Shown in pieces: positions 15,919 to 24,698 of a stretch of DNA of 64,000 nt; within the stretch, counting starts at the first letter, position 1, and the number at the start of each line of letters is the position of its first letter. Origin of the DNA: CBDBZL01 sp031399025 (GTDB lineage: Bacteria > Pseudomonadota > Alphaproteobacteria > Sphingomonadales > Sphingomonadaceae). The notes under the pieces are model-generated. The model was not told where the DNA came from, searched no databases, and saw nothing but the letters and a program-made list of their open reading frames with translations. The stretch spans positions 8,233 to 72,232 of the forward strand of contig JANNOJ010000003.1 of the NCBI GenBank assembly GCA_031399025.1. The letters run 5' to 3'. The translations under genes and the position numbers were made by a program.

Positions 15919-18806
15919 TGCGCCTCCTGCTCGCGCTGCTGGCGTTGATCGTCGCCCTTCCCGCATGGGCGCAGGCTCCCGCGGGGGCGGAGGAGTTGGG
16001 GCTGCTGGTGGACCCGTTCGTGGGCACGCTCGCCGATTTTGGCCAGCTGAGCCCGGCGGCGGTGGCGCCCTACGGCATGGTCCAGCTCGGCCCGGACACC
16101 GAGCCCGCCAACCATGCCGGCTACGATTTCGCCGCGACCAGCCTTGCCGGCTTCTCGCATACGCGTGGCGTCGGCGTGGGCTGCAGCGGGGCTGGGGGCG
16201 ACGTGCGCGTGTCGGTGAACTACGCCGGCGCGGTGGCGCTGGCTCCGATCGACAAGGACCAGGAGCGCGCGCACGCCGGCTTTTATCGCACGGCCTACGG
16301 CCGCGGCATCGTCGCGGAGATGACCGCGACGCGCGGTGCCGGGGTGATCCGCTTCGCCTTGGCGCAAGCCGGCCAGGTCATCGTCACGGTGGCGTTCGAC
16401 CGCGGCTACTCCAAGCGACTTGCGGCCCGGTGGCAGGCGCAGGACGACGGCGAGCTGCGGGCCAGCTTCTCGGCCGGCACGGTGTGCGACCAGGGCGCCT
16501 ATCATCTCCACTCGGCCTCGCGCCTGTATCATGGCGGCCGGCCGGTAGCGGGCTGGCAGGGTGAGGAGACCAGTGGCGCCGCCATCTCGCTCGAGGTGCG
16601 CGCCGGCGACACGCTCGAGCTGCGCACCGGCCTCTCCTCGGTCGATGCGGCGGCGGCCTCCGCTGTCCGCCAGCACGAGCTGGGCAGCTTTACCTTCGCC
16701 CAGCTCGCCGCCCGCACCCTCGCCGAGTGGAACCGGGAGCTGGCGCGCCTCACGATCACCGGCACCCGCGAGGAGCAGGCGCTGTTCTACACCTCGCTGT
16801 TCCGGGTGATGCAGACGCCCGTGGCGATTGCCGACCCCGACGGCCGCTTCCGCAACAGCGACGGCACGCTGGGCCAGCTGCCGCCCGGCGAGCAGCACTA
16901 TACGAGCTGGGCGCTGTGGGACAATTACCGCACGCAATTGCCGCTGCTGGCGCTGCTCGACCCCGCTCGCGCCGCGCAGGTCGCCCGCTCGCTGGTGCGG
17001 CTGTACCAGGCGGGCAAGAGCCGCTGGGCGACGGCGCACGAGCCGTTCCTCACCGTGCGGACCGAGCACGCCGGCATCGTCCTGCTCGACTACTGGCGCA
17101 AAGGCATCACCGGCTTCGACGCGCCCGCAGCGCTGGCCGGCATGGTCGCCGAGAGTGCGACCCTGGCGCGCGCAACGCCCGACCAGCAGATCGAGGCAGC
17201 CTATGATGACTGGGCCATCGCCGAGTTCGCTGCCGAGCTGGGCGAGACCGAGATCGAGCAGCGCTTCCGGGCCAAGGCGCTGGCCTATCGCCCGATGTGG
17301 CTGGCGACCTTCCGCGATCTCGGCGCCGATGCCGACGTCGTCCGCGCGCGCGGCCTCTACCAGGGCACGCTCGCGCAATACCGCTGGGCGCCGGTGTTCG
17401 ACCTGCCCTGGCTGGCGCAGGCGCTCGGGCCCAGGCTGCGGCCCGAGCTGGACCGCTTCTTCGCCGACAATCTCTTCAACATGACCAACCAGCCGGACAT
17501 CCACGTGCCCTACCTGTTCGCCTGGGCCGGCGATCCCGAGGCTGCCACACGCATCGTCAGCCGCTACCTGACCGAGCCGGTCGCGCACCGCTACGTCAAC
17601 TCCGGCGTGCGGCCGGAGCCGTTCGTCGGCCCCAGCTTCGCGCTCGCGCCGCAGGGCTTTGCCGACGGGATGGACGATGATGCGGGCACCATGTCCGCCT
17701 GGTACATCTGGTCGGTGCTGGGCCTCTATCCGCTGACGCCGGGCGAGCCGAGCTATTTGGTCATCCCTGCGCAGGTGGAAGCAGCCGAGCTCCGACCCAC
17801 CCCGGGCTCGCGCCATGTGCTCGAACGGACGCGAGCGGGTGCCCTGGCAATCAACGGCGTTGCGCATCAGGAAGGGGCCTTGGCGCACGGTGTGTTTTCC
17901 CCAGCCCCGCCAAAAAACTCCGGCGCTGTGGATCCCGTACGATTCACATCGCCCGAAAACCGCTCCAGGAGATACATGGTCACGCCTTTCTCACGTCTCC
18001 CGGCTGACTCGGGTCTCGCCGTGCTCGAGCAGGCTTGCGCAAACCTGCCCTGCCCGCTCGGCCCGTTCGGTCGGCACGCCCAGCGCCTCGCTGGCCAGCG
18101 CCGCGAATCCGGACATGCGGCTCACCGCGAAGCTGACCCCGTGCAGATTGCGTCGCGGGGCGATGCCGGGCACGGCGCGCGGGTAGCCCGAGGCGAGGAA
18201 GACCGGCGCCTCGCCGCGCCGGGCGGTGCGGAAGCGGTCGCGTGGGCAGTCCCAGTCGGGCTCCACGGCGATGACGCCAGGCAGCGCGCCAGGGTAGCAG
18301 GCGAGCCCCTGGCTCGCGTGCGCGGTGACGATGGTGCAGCCGCACGCTATCGCCGCATCGACCGCCGCCGCGAAAGCCTCGGCGTGGCCCGCATTGGTCG
18401 AGCCCAGGCTGAGGTTGATGATCTGGGCCCCCTGCTCCGCGGCCCAGCCGATCGCTGCGATCAGCGCCGTGGCGCTGGTGCGCAGCTGGTCACCGAACAC
18501 CTGCACGGGGATGCAGATGGCCTCGGGAGCCAGCTCCTGGATGGCGGCGGTGACTGCGGTGCCGTGGCCCAAGCGATCGAGCGCGGCTCCTTCGCCCAGA
18601 TGAACGCTCCCGTCTCGTGCGATCGCCGCGCCGGGCGCGAGGTGCCGGGCCGAGATATGCGGGTTTGCCGGATGGACTCCGCTGTCCACCACGGCGATGC
18701 GGATGCCTGCGCCGGTCCGCCCGGGAAAGATCGCCGGGGGAGCTTCGGCCAGCGCCGGCGCTGCGCCGGACTGAGGCCGGTCAGGCAACGGCCTCGCCCT
18801 GCCTGA
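15915..18806 (+). CDS. GH92 family glycosidase with aberrant, run-on C-terminus
   Basis: GH92 enzymes are exo-alpha-mannosidases. The product has a signal peptide (LLALLALIVALPAWAQ), the typical opening VDPFVGTLADFGQLSPAAVAPYGMVQLGPDT and the late hallmark DDDAGTMSAWYIWSVLG. Two features are odd. Where most members read EGNxWQY, this one reads QGTLAQYRWAPVFD (about residue 480), so a conserved acidic residue is missing. Recognisable sequence fades near 17900, yet the frame has no stop until 18806, running antisense through the whole qhpE gene. The native end was probably lost, and the run-on tail is unlikely to be a functional domain. Confidence 0.75.
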   Translation: MMRLLLALLALIVALPAWAQAPAGAEELGLLVDPFVGTLADFGQLSPAAVAPYGMVQLGPDTEPANHAGYDFAATSLAGFSHTRGVGVGCSGAGGDVRVSVNYAGAVALAPIDKDQERAHAGFYRTAYGRGIVAEMTATRGAGVIRFALAQAGQVIVTVAFDRGYSKRLAARWQAQDDGELRASFSAGTVCDQGAYHLHSASRLYHGGRPVAGWQGEETSGAAISLEVRAGDTLELRTGLSSVDAAAASAVRQHELGSFTFAQLAARTLAEWNRELARLTITGTREEQALFYTSLFRVMQTPVAIADPDGRFRNSDGTLGQLPPGEQHYTSWALWDNYRTQLPLLALLDPARAAQVARSLVRLYQAGKSRWATAHEPFLTVRTEHAGIVLLDYWRKGITGFDAPAALAGMVAESATLARATPDQQIEAAYDDWAIAEFAAELGETEIEQRFRAKALAYRPMWLATFRDLGADADVVRARGLYQGTLAQYRWAPVFDLPWLAQALGPRLRPELDRFFADNLFNMTNQPDIHVPYLFAWAGDPEAATRIVSRYLTEPVAHRYVNSGVRPEPFVGPSFALAPQGFADGMDDDAGTMSAWYIWSVLGLYPLTPGEPSYLVIPAQVEAAELRPTPGSRHVLERTRAGALAINGVAHQEGALAHGVFSPAPPKNSGAVDPVRFTSPENRSRRYMVTPFSRLPADSGLAVLEQACANLPCPLGPFGRHAQRLAGQRRESGHAAHREADPVQIASRGDAGHGARVARGEEDRRLAAPGGAEAVAWAVPVGLHGDDARQRARVAGEPLARVRGDDGAAARYRRIDRRRESLGVARIGRAQAEVDDLGPLLRGPADRCDQRRGAGAQLVTEHLHGDADGLGSQLLDGGGDCGAVAQAIERGSFAQMNAPVSCDRRAGREVPGRDMRVCRMDSAVHHGDADACAGPPGKDRRGSFGQRRRCAGLRPVRQRPRPA
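17991..18788 (-). CDS. qhpE: QhpE: subtilisin-like protease that removes the gamma-subunit leader
   Basis: S8-family serine protease of about 265 residues without an export signal, as expected of the cytoplasmic QhpE known to cleave the leader of the QHNDH gamma subunit. Triad motifs: IAVVDSGVHP (Asp), LDRLGHGTAVTAAI (His) and LHGVSFAVSRMSGFAAL (Ser; usually GTS, here GVS). The oxyanion asparagine motif AAGN is not evident; the corresponding stretch reads TAHASQG. The likely start is TTG 18788, preceded by GGGCGAGG and overlapping the qhpF stop; an ATG exists at 18827 inside qhpF. It is the last gene of the qhp operon. Confidence 0.88.
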   Translation of the reverse strand: MPDRPQSGAAPALAEAPPAIFPGRTGAGIRIAVVDSGVHPANPHISARHLAPGAAIARDGSVHLGEGAALDRLGHGTAVTAAIQELAPEAICIPVQVFGDQLRTSATALIAAIGWAAEQGAQIINLSLGSTNAGHAEAFAAAVDAAIACGCTIVTAHASQGLACYPGALPGVIAVEPDWDCPRDRFRTARRGEAPVFLASGYPRAVPGIAPRRNLHGVSFAVSRMSGFAALASEALGVPTERAERAGQVCASLLEHGETRVSRET

Positions 18807-20571
18807 TCTGCGTCGTCGCGCGGCCATGGTCGAGCGTGACCACCAGGTCGGCCATCGCCGCCAGCGCGGGCTTGTGGGTGATGACGATGATGGTGGCGTC
18901 GGGCAGCGCCTCGCGCAGGCCGCGCCCGACCAGCCGCTCGGTCTCGTCGTCGAGCGCCGAGCTGGGTTCATCGAGGATCAGCACCGAAGGCCGGCGCAGC
19001 AGCGCCCGGGCGAGCGCGATCCGCTGGCGCTCGCCGGCGGAGATGGCCAGGCCGCGCTCGCCGACCGGGGTCTGGAGGCCGTGCGGCAGCCGGGCGACGA
19101 GCGCCTCCAGCCCGGCATGGCGCACGGCCGCCGCGATCGCCCGATCGTCCGCCTCGGGCAGGGCGAAGGCGAGATTGGCGCCGATCGTATCGTTGAACAG
19201 GTGGGTGGACTGGTCGACCAGCAGCACGTCTCGGCGCAGATCCGCGAGGCGCAGGTCGCGCAGATCGTGGCCGGCGATGCGGATGCGGCCGGCGTCGGGA
19301 TCGAGATAGCGCACCAGGAGGTCGGCCAGGGTCGACTTGCCCGCGCCGCTCGGCCCGAGGATGGCGCAGAACGCGCCGCGGGGGACGGTGAAGCTCGCCT
19401 CGCGCAGCACCGGCCGGCCGGCATGGGCGAGCGAGACGCCCTCCACGCAGATGTCGCCCGCCAGTTTCTCGCGCGAAGGTGCGGAAGGCTTCTCGGCCAC
19501 CTCAGGGGGGGTGTCGAACAGCTCGAAGATACGCGCCAGCGAGACGCGCGCGGAGGCGAGGTTGGAACTGAGGCCCATCAGCACCTGGATCGGGGTGAAC
19601 AGCCGCATGTGATAGGCCATGAAGGCCACCAGCGTGCCGATGGTCATCTCCCCCCCGATGATCTTGGCCCCGCCATAGAGGATCACCGCCGAGGTCGAGG
19701 CGGTGAGGATGGTGCCGGGCAGCGCGCCGGCGAAGAACGAGGTGAGCTGCATCCGCAGCATGGATTGCACGAAGGCATCGTTGCGCGCCTCGAACCGCTC
19801 GACCTCGTGGCGGCCGGCGCGCAGCGCCACCACCACTCGCATGCCCATCACCGTATCGAGCAGCAGGCTGCCCAGATCCGCCCCACGCTCGCGCATCTCG
19901 CGGGTGATGACGGTGAGCTTGCGCTGGTAATGCAGGAAGACGATGATGCAGGCGGGCAGGAGGACCGCGCTGATGAGGAACATCCGCCAGTCCAGCCATA
20001 GCAGCATGGCGACGCAGCCGAAGAACATCAGCACGTTGCTGAGCACCGAGAGCAGCGTGTCGGCGGCGGCGCGCTGGACGTCGCTGACATCGCTGTTGAT
20101 GCGCGACATCAGGTCGCCGAGCCGGAACCCGCCGTAAAAGCGCGGCGAGAGCGTCTGCAGGTGGCGCAGCAGTTCCACCCGGATGTCGAACAGCATGGCG
20201 GCCGAGGTGCGGATATAGCGGTAGCTCGCCAGCATGTTCATGGCAAAGCCGCCCAGCGTCACCACCACCATGATGATGGCGATTTGCACCAGCACGCCCA
20301 TGTCGCGCTGCAGCAGCGCATCGTCGATCATCAGCTTGGAGAGGTAAGGTTGTGCCAGCCCGAGCGCGGTGGAGACGAGGCTGATGACCAGCACCAGCAT
20401 CAGCGGGCGCCAATAGGGGCGCAGGAACGGCGACAGCCGGCGGTAGGTGCGCCATTCGGGGAGCGGCGGCGGGGCCGACGGCCCGGTGCCGGACGCCGCG
20501 CCGGGGGTCGGGCCGGCATTCGGGCCGGCGAGCTTCTCGGCGCGCTCCGGCAGCGCGGGCGCCAGGCTCAC
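18781..20571 (-). CDS. qhpF: QhpF: ABC transporter of the QHNDH biogenesis operon
   Basis: Half-type ABC exporter of about 596 residues: a proline-rich cytoplasmic N-terminus, six membrane helices (PFLRPYWRPLMLVLV onward) and an ATPase domain with Walker A GPSGAGKST, signature ISAGERQRIALARAL, Walker B VLILDEPSSALDDE and H-loop VITHKP. In the Paracoccus system QhpF is needed to bring the modified gamma subunit to the periplasm. No peptidase C39 domain is fused, in keeping with a separate protease (QhpE). The start is GTG 20571, whose last two bases lie in the qhpG stop (GTGA), a four-base coupling; an in-frame ATG at 20733 lies deep in qhpG. Confidence 0.9.
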   Translation of the reverse strand: MSLAPALPERAEKLAGPNAGPTPGAASGTGPSAPPPLPEWRTYRRLSPFLRPYWRPLMLVLVISLVSTALGLAQPYLSKLMIDDALLQRDMGVLVQIAIIMVVVTLGGFAMNMLASYRYIRTSAAMLFDIRVELLRHLQTLSPRFYGGFRLGDLMSRINSDVSDVQRAAADTLLSVLSNVLMFFGCVAMLLWLDWRMFLISAVLLPACIIVFLHYQRKLTVITREMRERGADLGSLLLDTVMGMRVVVALRAGRHEVERFEARNDAFVQSMLRMQLTSFFAGALPGTILTASTSAVILYGGAKIIGGEMTIGTLVAFMAYHMRLFTPIQVLMGLSSNLASARVSLARIFELFDTPPEVAEKPSAPSREKLAGDICVEGVSLAHAGRPVLREASFTVPRGAFCAILGPSGAGKSTLADLLVRYLDPDAGRIRIAGHDLRDLRLADLRRDVLLVDQSTHLFNDTIGANLAFALPEADDRAIAAAVRHAGLEALVARLPHGLQTPVGERGLAISAGERQRIALARALLRRPSVLILDEPSSALDDETERLVGRGLREALPDATIIVITHKPALAAMADLVVTLDHGRATTQIRQGEAVA

Positions 20572-21728
20572 GCGGCGACGTCCAGCGGCATGAGACGGAA
20601 ACCCTCGAGGCGGAAGCGCGGTTCGGGCGTGGCGGCGAGGCGCTCGGTGCACCAGGCGAAGCCCTCCACCAGCGAGGCGAGCTGGGCGCGCCACCAGGGG
20701 CCGGTGCCACCGCTCTGGTAGAATTGCATGCACAAGCGCAGGTGGCGGCGCATGGCGGCGAGCAGCATAGCCTCGTAATGGCCGCGCAGCCGCGTTGCGT
20801 CACCGCCCTCGCGGATGGCGCGGATAACCGCTGCGGCGAGGATCGCTGAGCGCACGGACTGCGCGGTGCCGTCGCCACAGATCGGGTCGAACGCGAGCGC
20901 CGAGGTGCCGCAGGCGAGCCAGCCGGGCCCGGCCCGCGTCTCGAGCATGCGTGGCGCGGTGTGGAAGTTCGAGGGCGCGGCGGCGTGCAGCGTGATCCGC
21001 GGCCCGATGTGGCGGCTGCGCGCGACCAGCGCATCGAGCGGCGCGCCGACGCCGATCAGCCGCCCCCGTCCCGGCTCGCATCCGTCGGGGACTAGGAACA
21101 GCCAGCCCTCCGCGAGCGCCTCGAGCCAGCAGGCCGCCTCGTCCTCCTCGTGCCGAAGCGCGACGCTCGCCGCCATCGCCGGCCGCGCGCCGAAATGGCG
21201 CAGTTCGCCCGCGGGGAAGGGCGGCGCGCAGTGGAGGATGAAAGCCTCGCCGCCGGCATCGGTGCCGGGCGGGATTGCCGAGGCGGGCGCGGAACGGGCC
21301 GGTTCGACGCCCGGGGCCGGCAGCGGCGCCCGCGCCAGGTCAGCTCCGGCCAGGGCGATCGCCTCGTGGTCGATCGCGACCGGCGCGCCGCCCCAGGCGA
21401 CGATCCGCCGGGTGATCGCGCGGCGGCCGGCGAACAGGTCGGGCCGGCCGAAGATATCGCGCATGAGGGCGAGCGCGGGCCGCGACAGCAGCACCGGAGG
21501 CAGCGCGCGGCCCACGCCCCGTTCGCGGGCCACGGGAACGCCGCCCTCGCGCAGCAATTGGACGCAGGCGTCGGCGGCGACGCCGCTGCCCCTCACGAGC
21601 ACGGTATCGGCTGCGCGCTGGTCGTGGGAGACGGGCCCCTCGGCGCGGATCTTGGCTGGCGCGGCGCGTTCCTTCAGAGCCCCGTGTGGCTCAGGGGATG
21701 AAGAGCATGCCGGCCATGGTGATGTCAT
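20568..21728 (-). CDS. qhpG: QhpG: FAD monooxygenase for tryptophylquinone formation
   Basis: Flavoprotein monooxygenase-like product of up to 386 residues, with a dinucleotide-binding loop (TVLVRGSGVAADACVQLL) near the N-terminus and the second FAD motif DPICGDGTAQSVRSAILAA in the C-terminal third, the layout of tryptophan-halogenase-like group A flavoproteins. QhpG of Paracoccus hydroxylates the tryptophan that becomes the CTQ quinone, acting on the cross-linked gamma subunit. The ATG at 21728 overlaps the qhpB end by 38 bases and is the only ATG before the FAD loop, so the exact start is uncertain. It is coupled to qhpF by GTGA. Confidence 0.85.
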   Translation of the reverse strand: MTSPWPACSSSPEPHGALKERAAPAKIRAEGPVSHDQRAADTVLVRGSGVAADACVQLLREGGVPVARERGVGRALPPVLLSRPALALMRDIFGRPDLFAGRRAITRRIVAWGGAPVAIDHEAIALAGADLARAPLPAPGVEPARSAPASAIPPGTDAGGEAFILHCAPPFPAGELRHFGARPAMAASVALRHEEDEAACWLEALAEGWLFLVPDGCEPGRGRLIGVGAPLDALVARSRHIGPRITLHAAAPSNFHTAPRMLETRAGPGWLACGTSALAFDPICGDGTAQSVRSAILAAAVIRAIREGGDATRLRGHYEAMLLAAMRRHLRLCMQFYQSGGTGPWWRAQLASLVEGFAWCTERLAATPEPRFRLEGFRLMPLDVAA

Positions 21729-22779
21729 TGGTCAGTTCCCAGTCGGCCTCGGGCTGCAGGGTCTGCGCATCGTAGACGGCGATGTCGAATCCGGCACCGT
21801 AGATGTACAACTTCTCGCCGTTCTCGGACATGTTGAAGTAGAACCGTGTCCGGCAGGGGAAATCGGCCCGGTTGACCGCGCGATTGGTCGCAAGGTCGAA
21901 GCGCCAGAACTCGCAGCTCATATTGCCCTGCTCGCCCTGCACCGCCACCGTATAGCCGTACCGGCCGTCGGGGGTGATCTCGAGCCCGGCCATGCGGTCG
22001 GGAGCGGGTCCGATGGGGGTATAGCTGACCTGGCGCGATTCCAGGTCAAAGCGGGCGATGCCGAACACCTCGCGCTCCACGAAGGGATCGGAGGAATTGA
22101 ACAGCGAGACGTATTGGCCCGGCTGCTGCAGCGTTTCGAGTGCGGAGCCGAAGACGACATCGCGCATCCCCGGCGATTCCGGCCGCGCCAGATCAATGCG
22201 CTCGACCACTGCCAGGTCGTCGGTGTCGACAATGAGCACCTTGTCGCGGAACACGTAGAGCGTCTCGCCATCGTCGGACATGACCATCTGCGCGCGGCCC
22301 AGCATCCGCTCGTCCTGCGGCTCGACCGGCACGGTGCGGACGACCCGCTGTTGCTCGAGGTCGACCACCATGAACTGCGTCTTGCTCACCCGGAAGCGGT
22401 CGACTTCGCGGTCGATCTGGGTGCCCAGTATATAGAAATAGCGCCCCGTGGGATCGGGCACGCCGCCGTTGAAGCGATAGCGCCGCGTGGGCGTGTCGAG
22501 GCTGAAGCTGCTGATGATCCGCCGGCTGGCGACGTCGAACACCTCGATCCCGCTGGTGGTGTTGGTGGTGACGTAGATGAGCGATCCGTCGCTCGACTTG
22601 TGCATGCCCGTGGGCAGCCCCGTCTCCAGCTTGATCCGCTCGGTCACCGCGCCGCTGGTGGGATCGATCAGCTGCAGCTCGTCGGGATAGCCGCCCAGCA
22701 CGATGGTGGTGGCAGGGGCGGCCTCGAGGCCGAGCGCACCGGCCATGACGGCGGCCAGACCCAGGCGGAGCGACTTCAT
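21691..22779 (-). CDS. qhpB: QhpB: quinohemoprotein amine dehydrogenase beta subunit
   Basis: Periplasmic seven-bladed beta-propeller subunit of 362 residues with a Sec signal peptide (LRLGLAAVMAGALGLEAAPA). YVTN-type repeat features recur: TIVLGGYPDELQLIDPTSG, LIYVTTNTTSGIEVFDVASRR, LYVFRDKVLIVDTDDL and KLYIYGAGFDIAVYDAQTL. In QHNDH the beta subunit cradles the small gamma subunit and forms part of the substrate-access pocket. It lies 90 bases after qhpC and just before qhpG in the same transcript, as expected for co-production of the three structural subunits. Confidence 0.93.
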   Translation of the reverse strand: MKSLRLGLAAVMAGALGLEAAPATTIVLGGYPDELQLIDPTSGAVTERIKLETGLPTGMHKSSDGSLIYVTTNTTSGIEVFDVASRRIISSFSLDTPTRRYRFNGGVPDPTGRYFYILGTQIDREVDRFRVSKTQFMVVDLEQQRVVRTVPVEPQDERMLGRAQMVMSDDGETLYVFRDKVLIVDTDDLAVVERIDLARPESPGMRDVVFGSALETLQQPGQYVSLFNSSDPFVEREVFGIARFDLESRQVSYTPIGPAPDRMAGLEITPDGRYGYTVAVQGEQGNMSCEFWRFDLATNRAVNRADFPCRTRFYFNMSENGEKLYIYGAGFDIAVYDAQTLQPEADWELTNDITMAGMLFIP

Positions 22780-22869
22780 GCGGCAAGACCTTCCTGATGA
22801 TTGTCGGCGCGATGGCTGTCGGCCGGATGCTTGTGGCCCGCTGTCGGCGGCGCGGACCCCGCGGGCGGC

Positions 22870-23199
22870 TTACGGGTAGACCAGCTCCAGGTTGCGCCAG
22901 TCCCGCGTGGCGACCGCGCAATTGCCGGCCCAATCGGGCGAGTAATTGAGGTGGTCGGCCACCTGCACCGGCCAGAAGCAGGTGACGTAGCAATCGTAGA
23001 TATCGCGCTCGACCGGCTGGCACAGGCCAGCGGTGCCGCCGGCGGAATCGACCTCCCATCCGGGGGAGAACGACAGGCTGCAGCCCATCGGCACCTGCAC
23101 CGCCGGCCCCTGCTGGAGGGCGACGACATCGTCCTTGGCCTGGGACGCCATCTCCTCGATCCGGGCCGCCTTCTTGTTGACGGGACGCAGGTGCTTCAT
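22870..23199 (-). CDS. qhpC: QhpC: QHNDH gamma subunit precursor carrying the CTQ cofactor
   Basis: A 109-residue precursor with a charged, non-hydrophobic leader (MKHLRPVNKKAARIEEM) and a cysteine-rich core. With the mature chain taken to begin at residue 34, the residues known in Paracoccus gamma fall exactly in register: Cys7-Glu16, Cys27-Asp33 and Cys41-Asp49 for thioether cross-links, and Cys37 with Trp43 for cysteine tryptophylquinone (segment CYVTCFWPVQVAD). One further cysteine (mature 61, WAGNCAVATRD) is extra by my recollection of the Paracoccus chain. The leader lacks a Sec signal, fitting modification in the cytoplasm, then export by QhpF. Its ATG overlaps the qhpD stop (ATGA). 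Confidence 0.95.
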   Translation of the reverse strand: MKHLRPVNKKAARIEEMASQAKDDVVALQQGPAVQVPMGCSLSFSPGWEVDSAGGTAGLCQPVERDIYDCYVTCFWPVQVADHLNYSPDWAGNCAVATRDWRNLELVYP

Positions 23200-24698
23200 G
23201 ACACGGCCTTTCGCTCGGCAAATCGTTCCAGGAACTGCGGATTGCGCTCGCTCACCGCGCCGTAGATCCTGAGGCACGTATCGGTCCACTGGCGGATCCA
23301 GTCGCAGTAATGCAGATTAGCATGGCCGGTGTCGCCGTAGCGCACGAAGGCCTCGTGATGGCAGCCGCCGGCGCACAGCGGGCGCGCCCAGCAACTCTGG
23401 CACTCGTACTTGGCGCCGACATGGCCGCGGGCGAGGAAATCCTCGCGCTTGGTATCGTCGATGCCGGTGGTGATGTGGCCCAGCGTGTGGGTGTCGGCAT
23501 CGGTAAAGCGATGGCACGGCGAGAGATCGCCCGAGGGCCCCACGCCGAGCAGGCCGATGCCCGCGCCGCAGGGGTGCGACTTGTTGGTGCCCTGGAGCAG
23601 TTCGCCGATGGTCTCGCTGACGTTGGAGAAGCCGTGCATCTGGCCGCGCAGCGCGTAGTCCAGCCATTCCTGAGCGAGCGTGTTGAACTGCGCCAGAACG
23701 CCGTCCATCCCCTCGCCGTTGAGGCCGTAATCCTGCGCGCCCGAGCTGGTGACGGGCGCGAAGCCGACCTCGTGGAAGCCCAGGTCGTCCTTGAGGTGGC
23801 GGTAGATCCGCAGCACGTCGGTCACGCCCTCGGTGAGCGTGACGCGCGCGGTGATGGCGCGGGTGCGGTGATTGGCGATGAGCTTGCGCAGCCGCGGCTC
23901 GATGGTGGCGTAGGTGCCGCGGCCCTTCTTGTCGACGCGGCGCAGGTCCTGCAGGTCGGGCGGGCCGTCCATGCTCACGGTGACGCCGACCGCATGGTCG
24001 GAGAGGAAGGCGATGATGTCGTCGGTCAGCAAAGTGGCGTTGGTGGTCAGGCTGAAGGTGATCTGCTTGCCCTGCTCCTCGGCTCGGGCGAGCGCATAGG
24101 TCACGACGTCCTTCAAGAGCTTGAAGTTCATCAGGGTTTCGCCGCCGAAGAAGGTGATGTGCACCGCCTTGCGGCCAACCGACTTGCCCAGCAGGAAATC
24201 GACCGAGGCCTGCGCCGTGGCCAGGGTCATATACTTGGCCTTGCCCTGGGGCGTGGCGATCTTGTCGGCACCGAACTCGTAGCAATAGGTGCAGGCGAGG
24301 TTACACTGGTTGGTGATGTTGAGCACCAGGGCCTGCAGCGGGAAATCGGCGGGCGGGCTGGTTGGCGACGGCGCGCGCGGGGGCAACTCGCCCGGGTTGA
24401 GCAGGCTGATGCCCTGGACCTGCCGCAGTTCGGCGATCAGCTCCTCCGCGTCGGCGGGGGAGTGGCCTTCTTCGACCAGCGCCGCGGCGAGTTCGGAATG
24501 GGTCATGTCGCGATCGGCGAGCCGGGCGAGGACGAAGTGAGCACCCTCGTCGAGCGCGAACACCGCGCCGGCCGAAACGAGATACATGAAATCCTGCTCG
24601 GCGGAGCGGAACTCGTGCAATTCGCCGCGGCAATAGCGGGGGGCGGCGCCCGGGTCGACCGCGTGCGGACGGGATAGGAGGGTGGTCATGGTGTTCAT
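23196..24698 (-). CDS. qhpD: QhpD: radical SAM enzyme forming the gamma-subunit thioether cross-links
   Basis: A 500-residue peptide-modifying radical SAM protein. An N-terminal PqqD/RRE-like region (about residues 20-95, including SAGAVFALDEGAHFVLARL) would hold the QhpC leader. The SAM-cluster motif CNLACTYC gives Cys132, Cys136 and Cys139, and GGETLMN follows as the SAM-contact motif. A SPASM-type C-terminus supplies auxiliary-cluster cysteines (SHPCGAG, LSPCHRF, YECQSCWARPLCAGGCHHE, HYCDW). The family member in Paracoccus makes sequential Cys-to-Asp/Glu side-chain methylene bonds. The start ATG 24698 overlaps the qhpA stop and the stop overlaps the qhpC start, both ATGA. Confidence 0.95.
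   Translation of the reverse strand: MNTMTTLLSRPHAVDPGAAPRYCRGELHEFRSAEQDFMYLVSAGAVFALDEGAHFVLARLADRDMTHSELAAALVEEGHSPADAEELIAELRQVQGISLLNPGELPPRAPSPTSPPADFPLQALVLNITNQCNLACTYCYEFGADKIATPQGKAKYMTLATAQASVDFLLGKSVGRKAVHITFFGGETLMNFKLLKDVVTYALARAEEQGKQITFSLTTNATLLTDDIIAFLSDHAVGVTVSMDGPPDLQDLRRVDKKGRGTYATIEPRLRKLIANHRTRAITARVTLTEGVTDVLRIYRHLKDDLGFHEVGFAPVTSSGAQDYGLNGEGMDGVLAQFNTLAQEWLDYALRGQMHGFSNVSETIGELLQGTNKSHPCGAGIGLLGVGPSGDLSPCHRFTDADTHTLGHITTGIDDTKREDFLARGHVGAKYECQSCWARPLCAGGCHHEAFVRYGDTGHANLHYCDWIRQWTDTCLRIYGAVSERNPQFLERFAERKAVS

Noticed and set aside
18787..18971. Longer N-terminus for QhpE beginning inside qhpF
   Set aside because: The extra residues are low-complexity serine/arginine translated from the qhpF ATPase region in another frame; TTG 18788 with a ribosome site is a better start.
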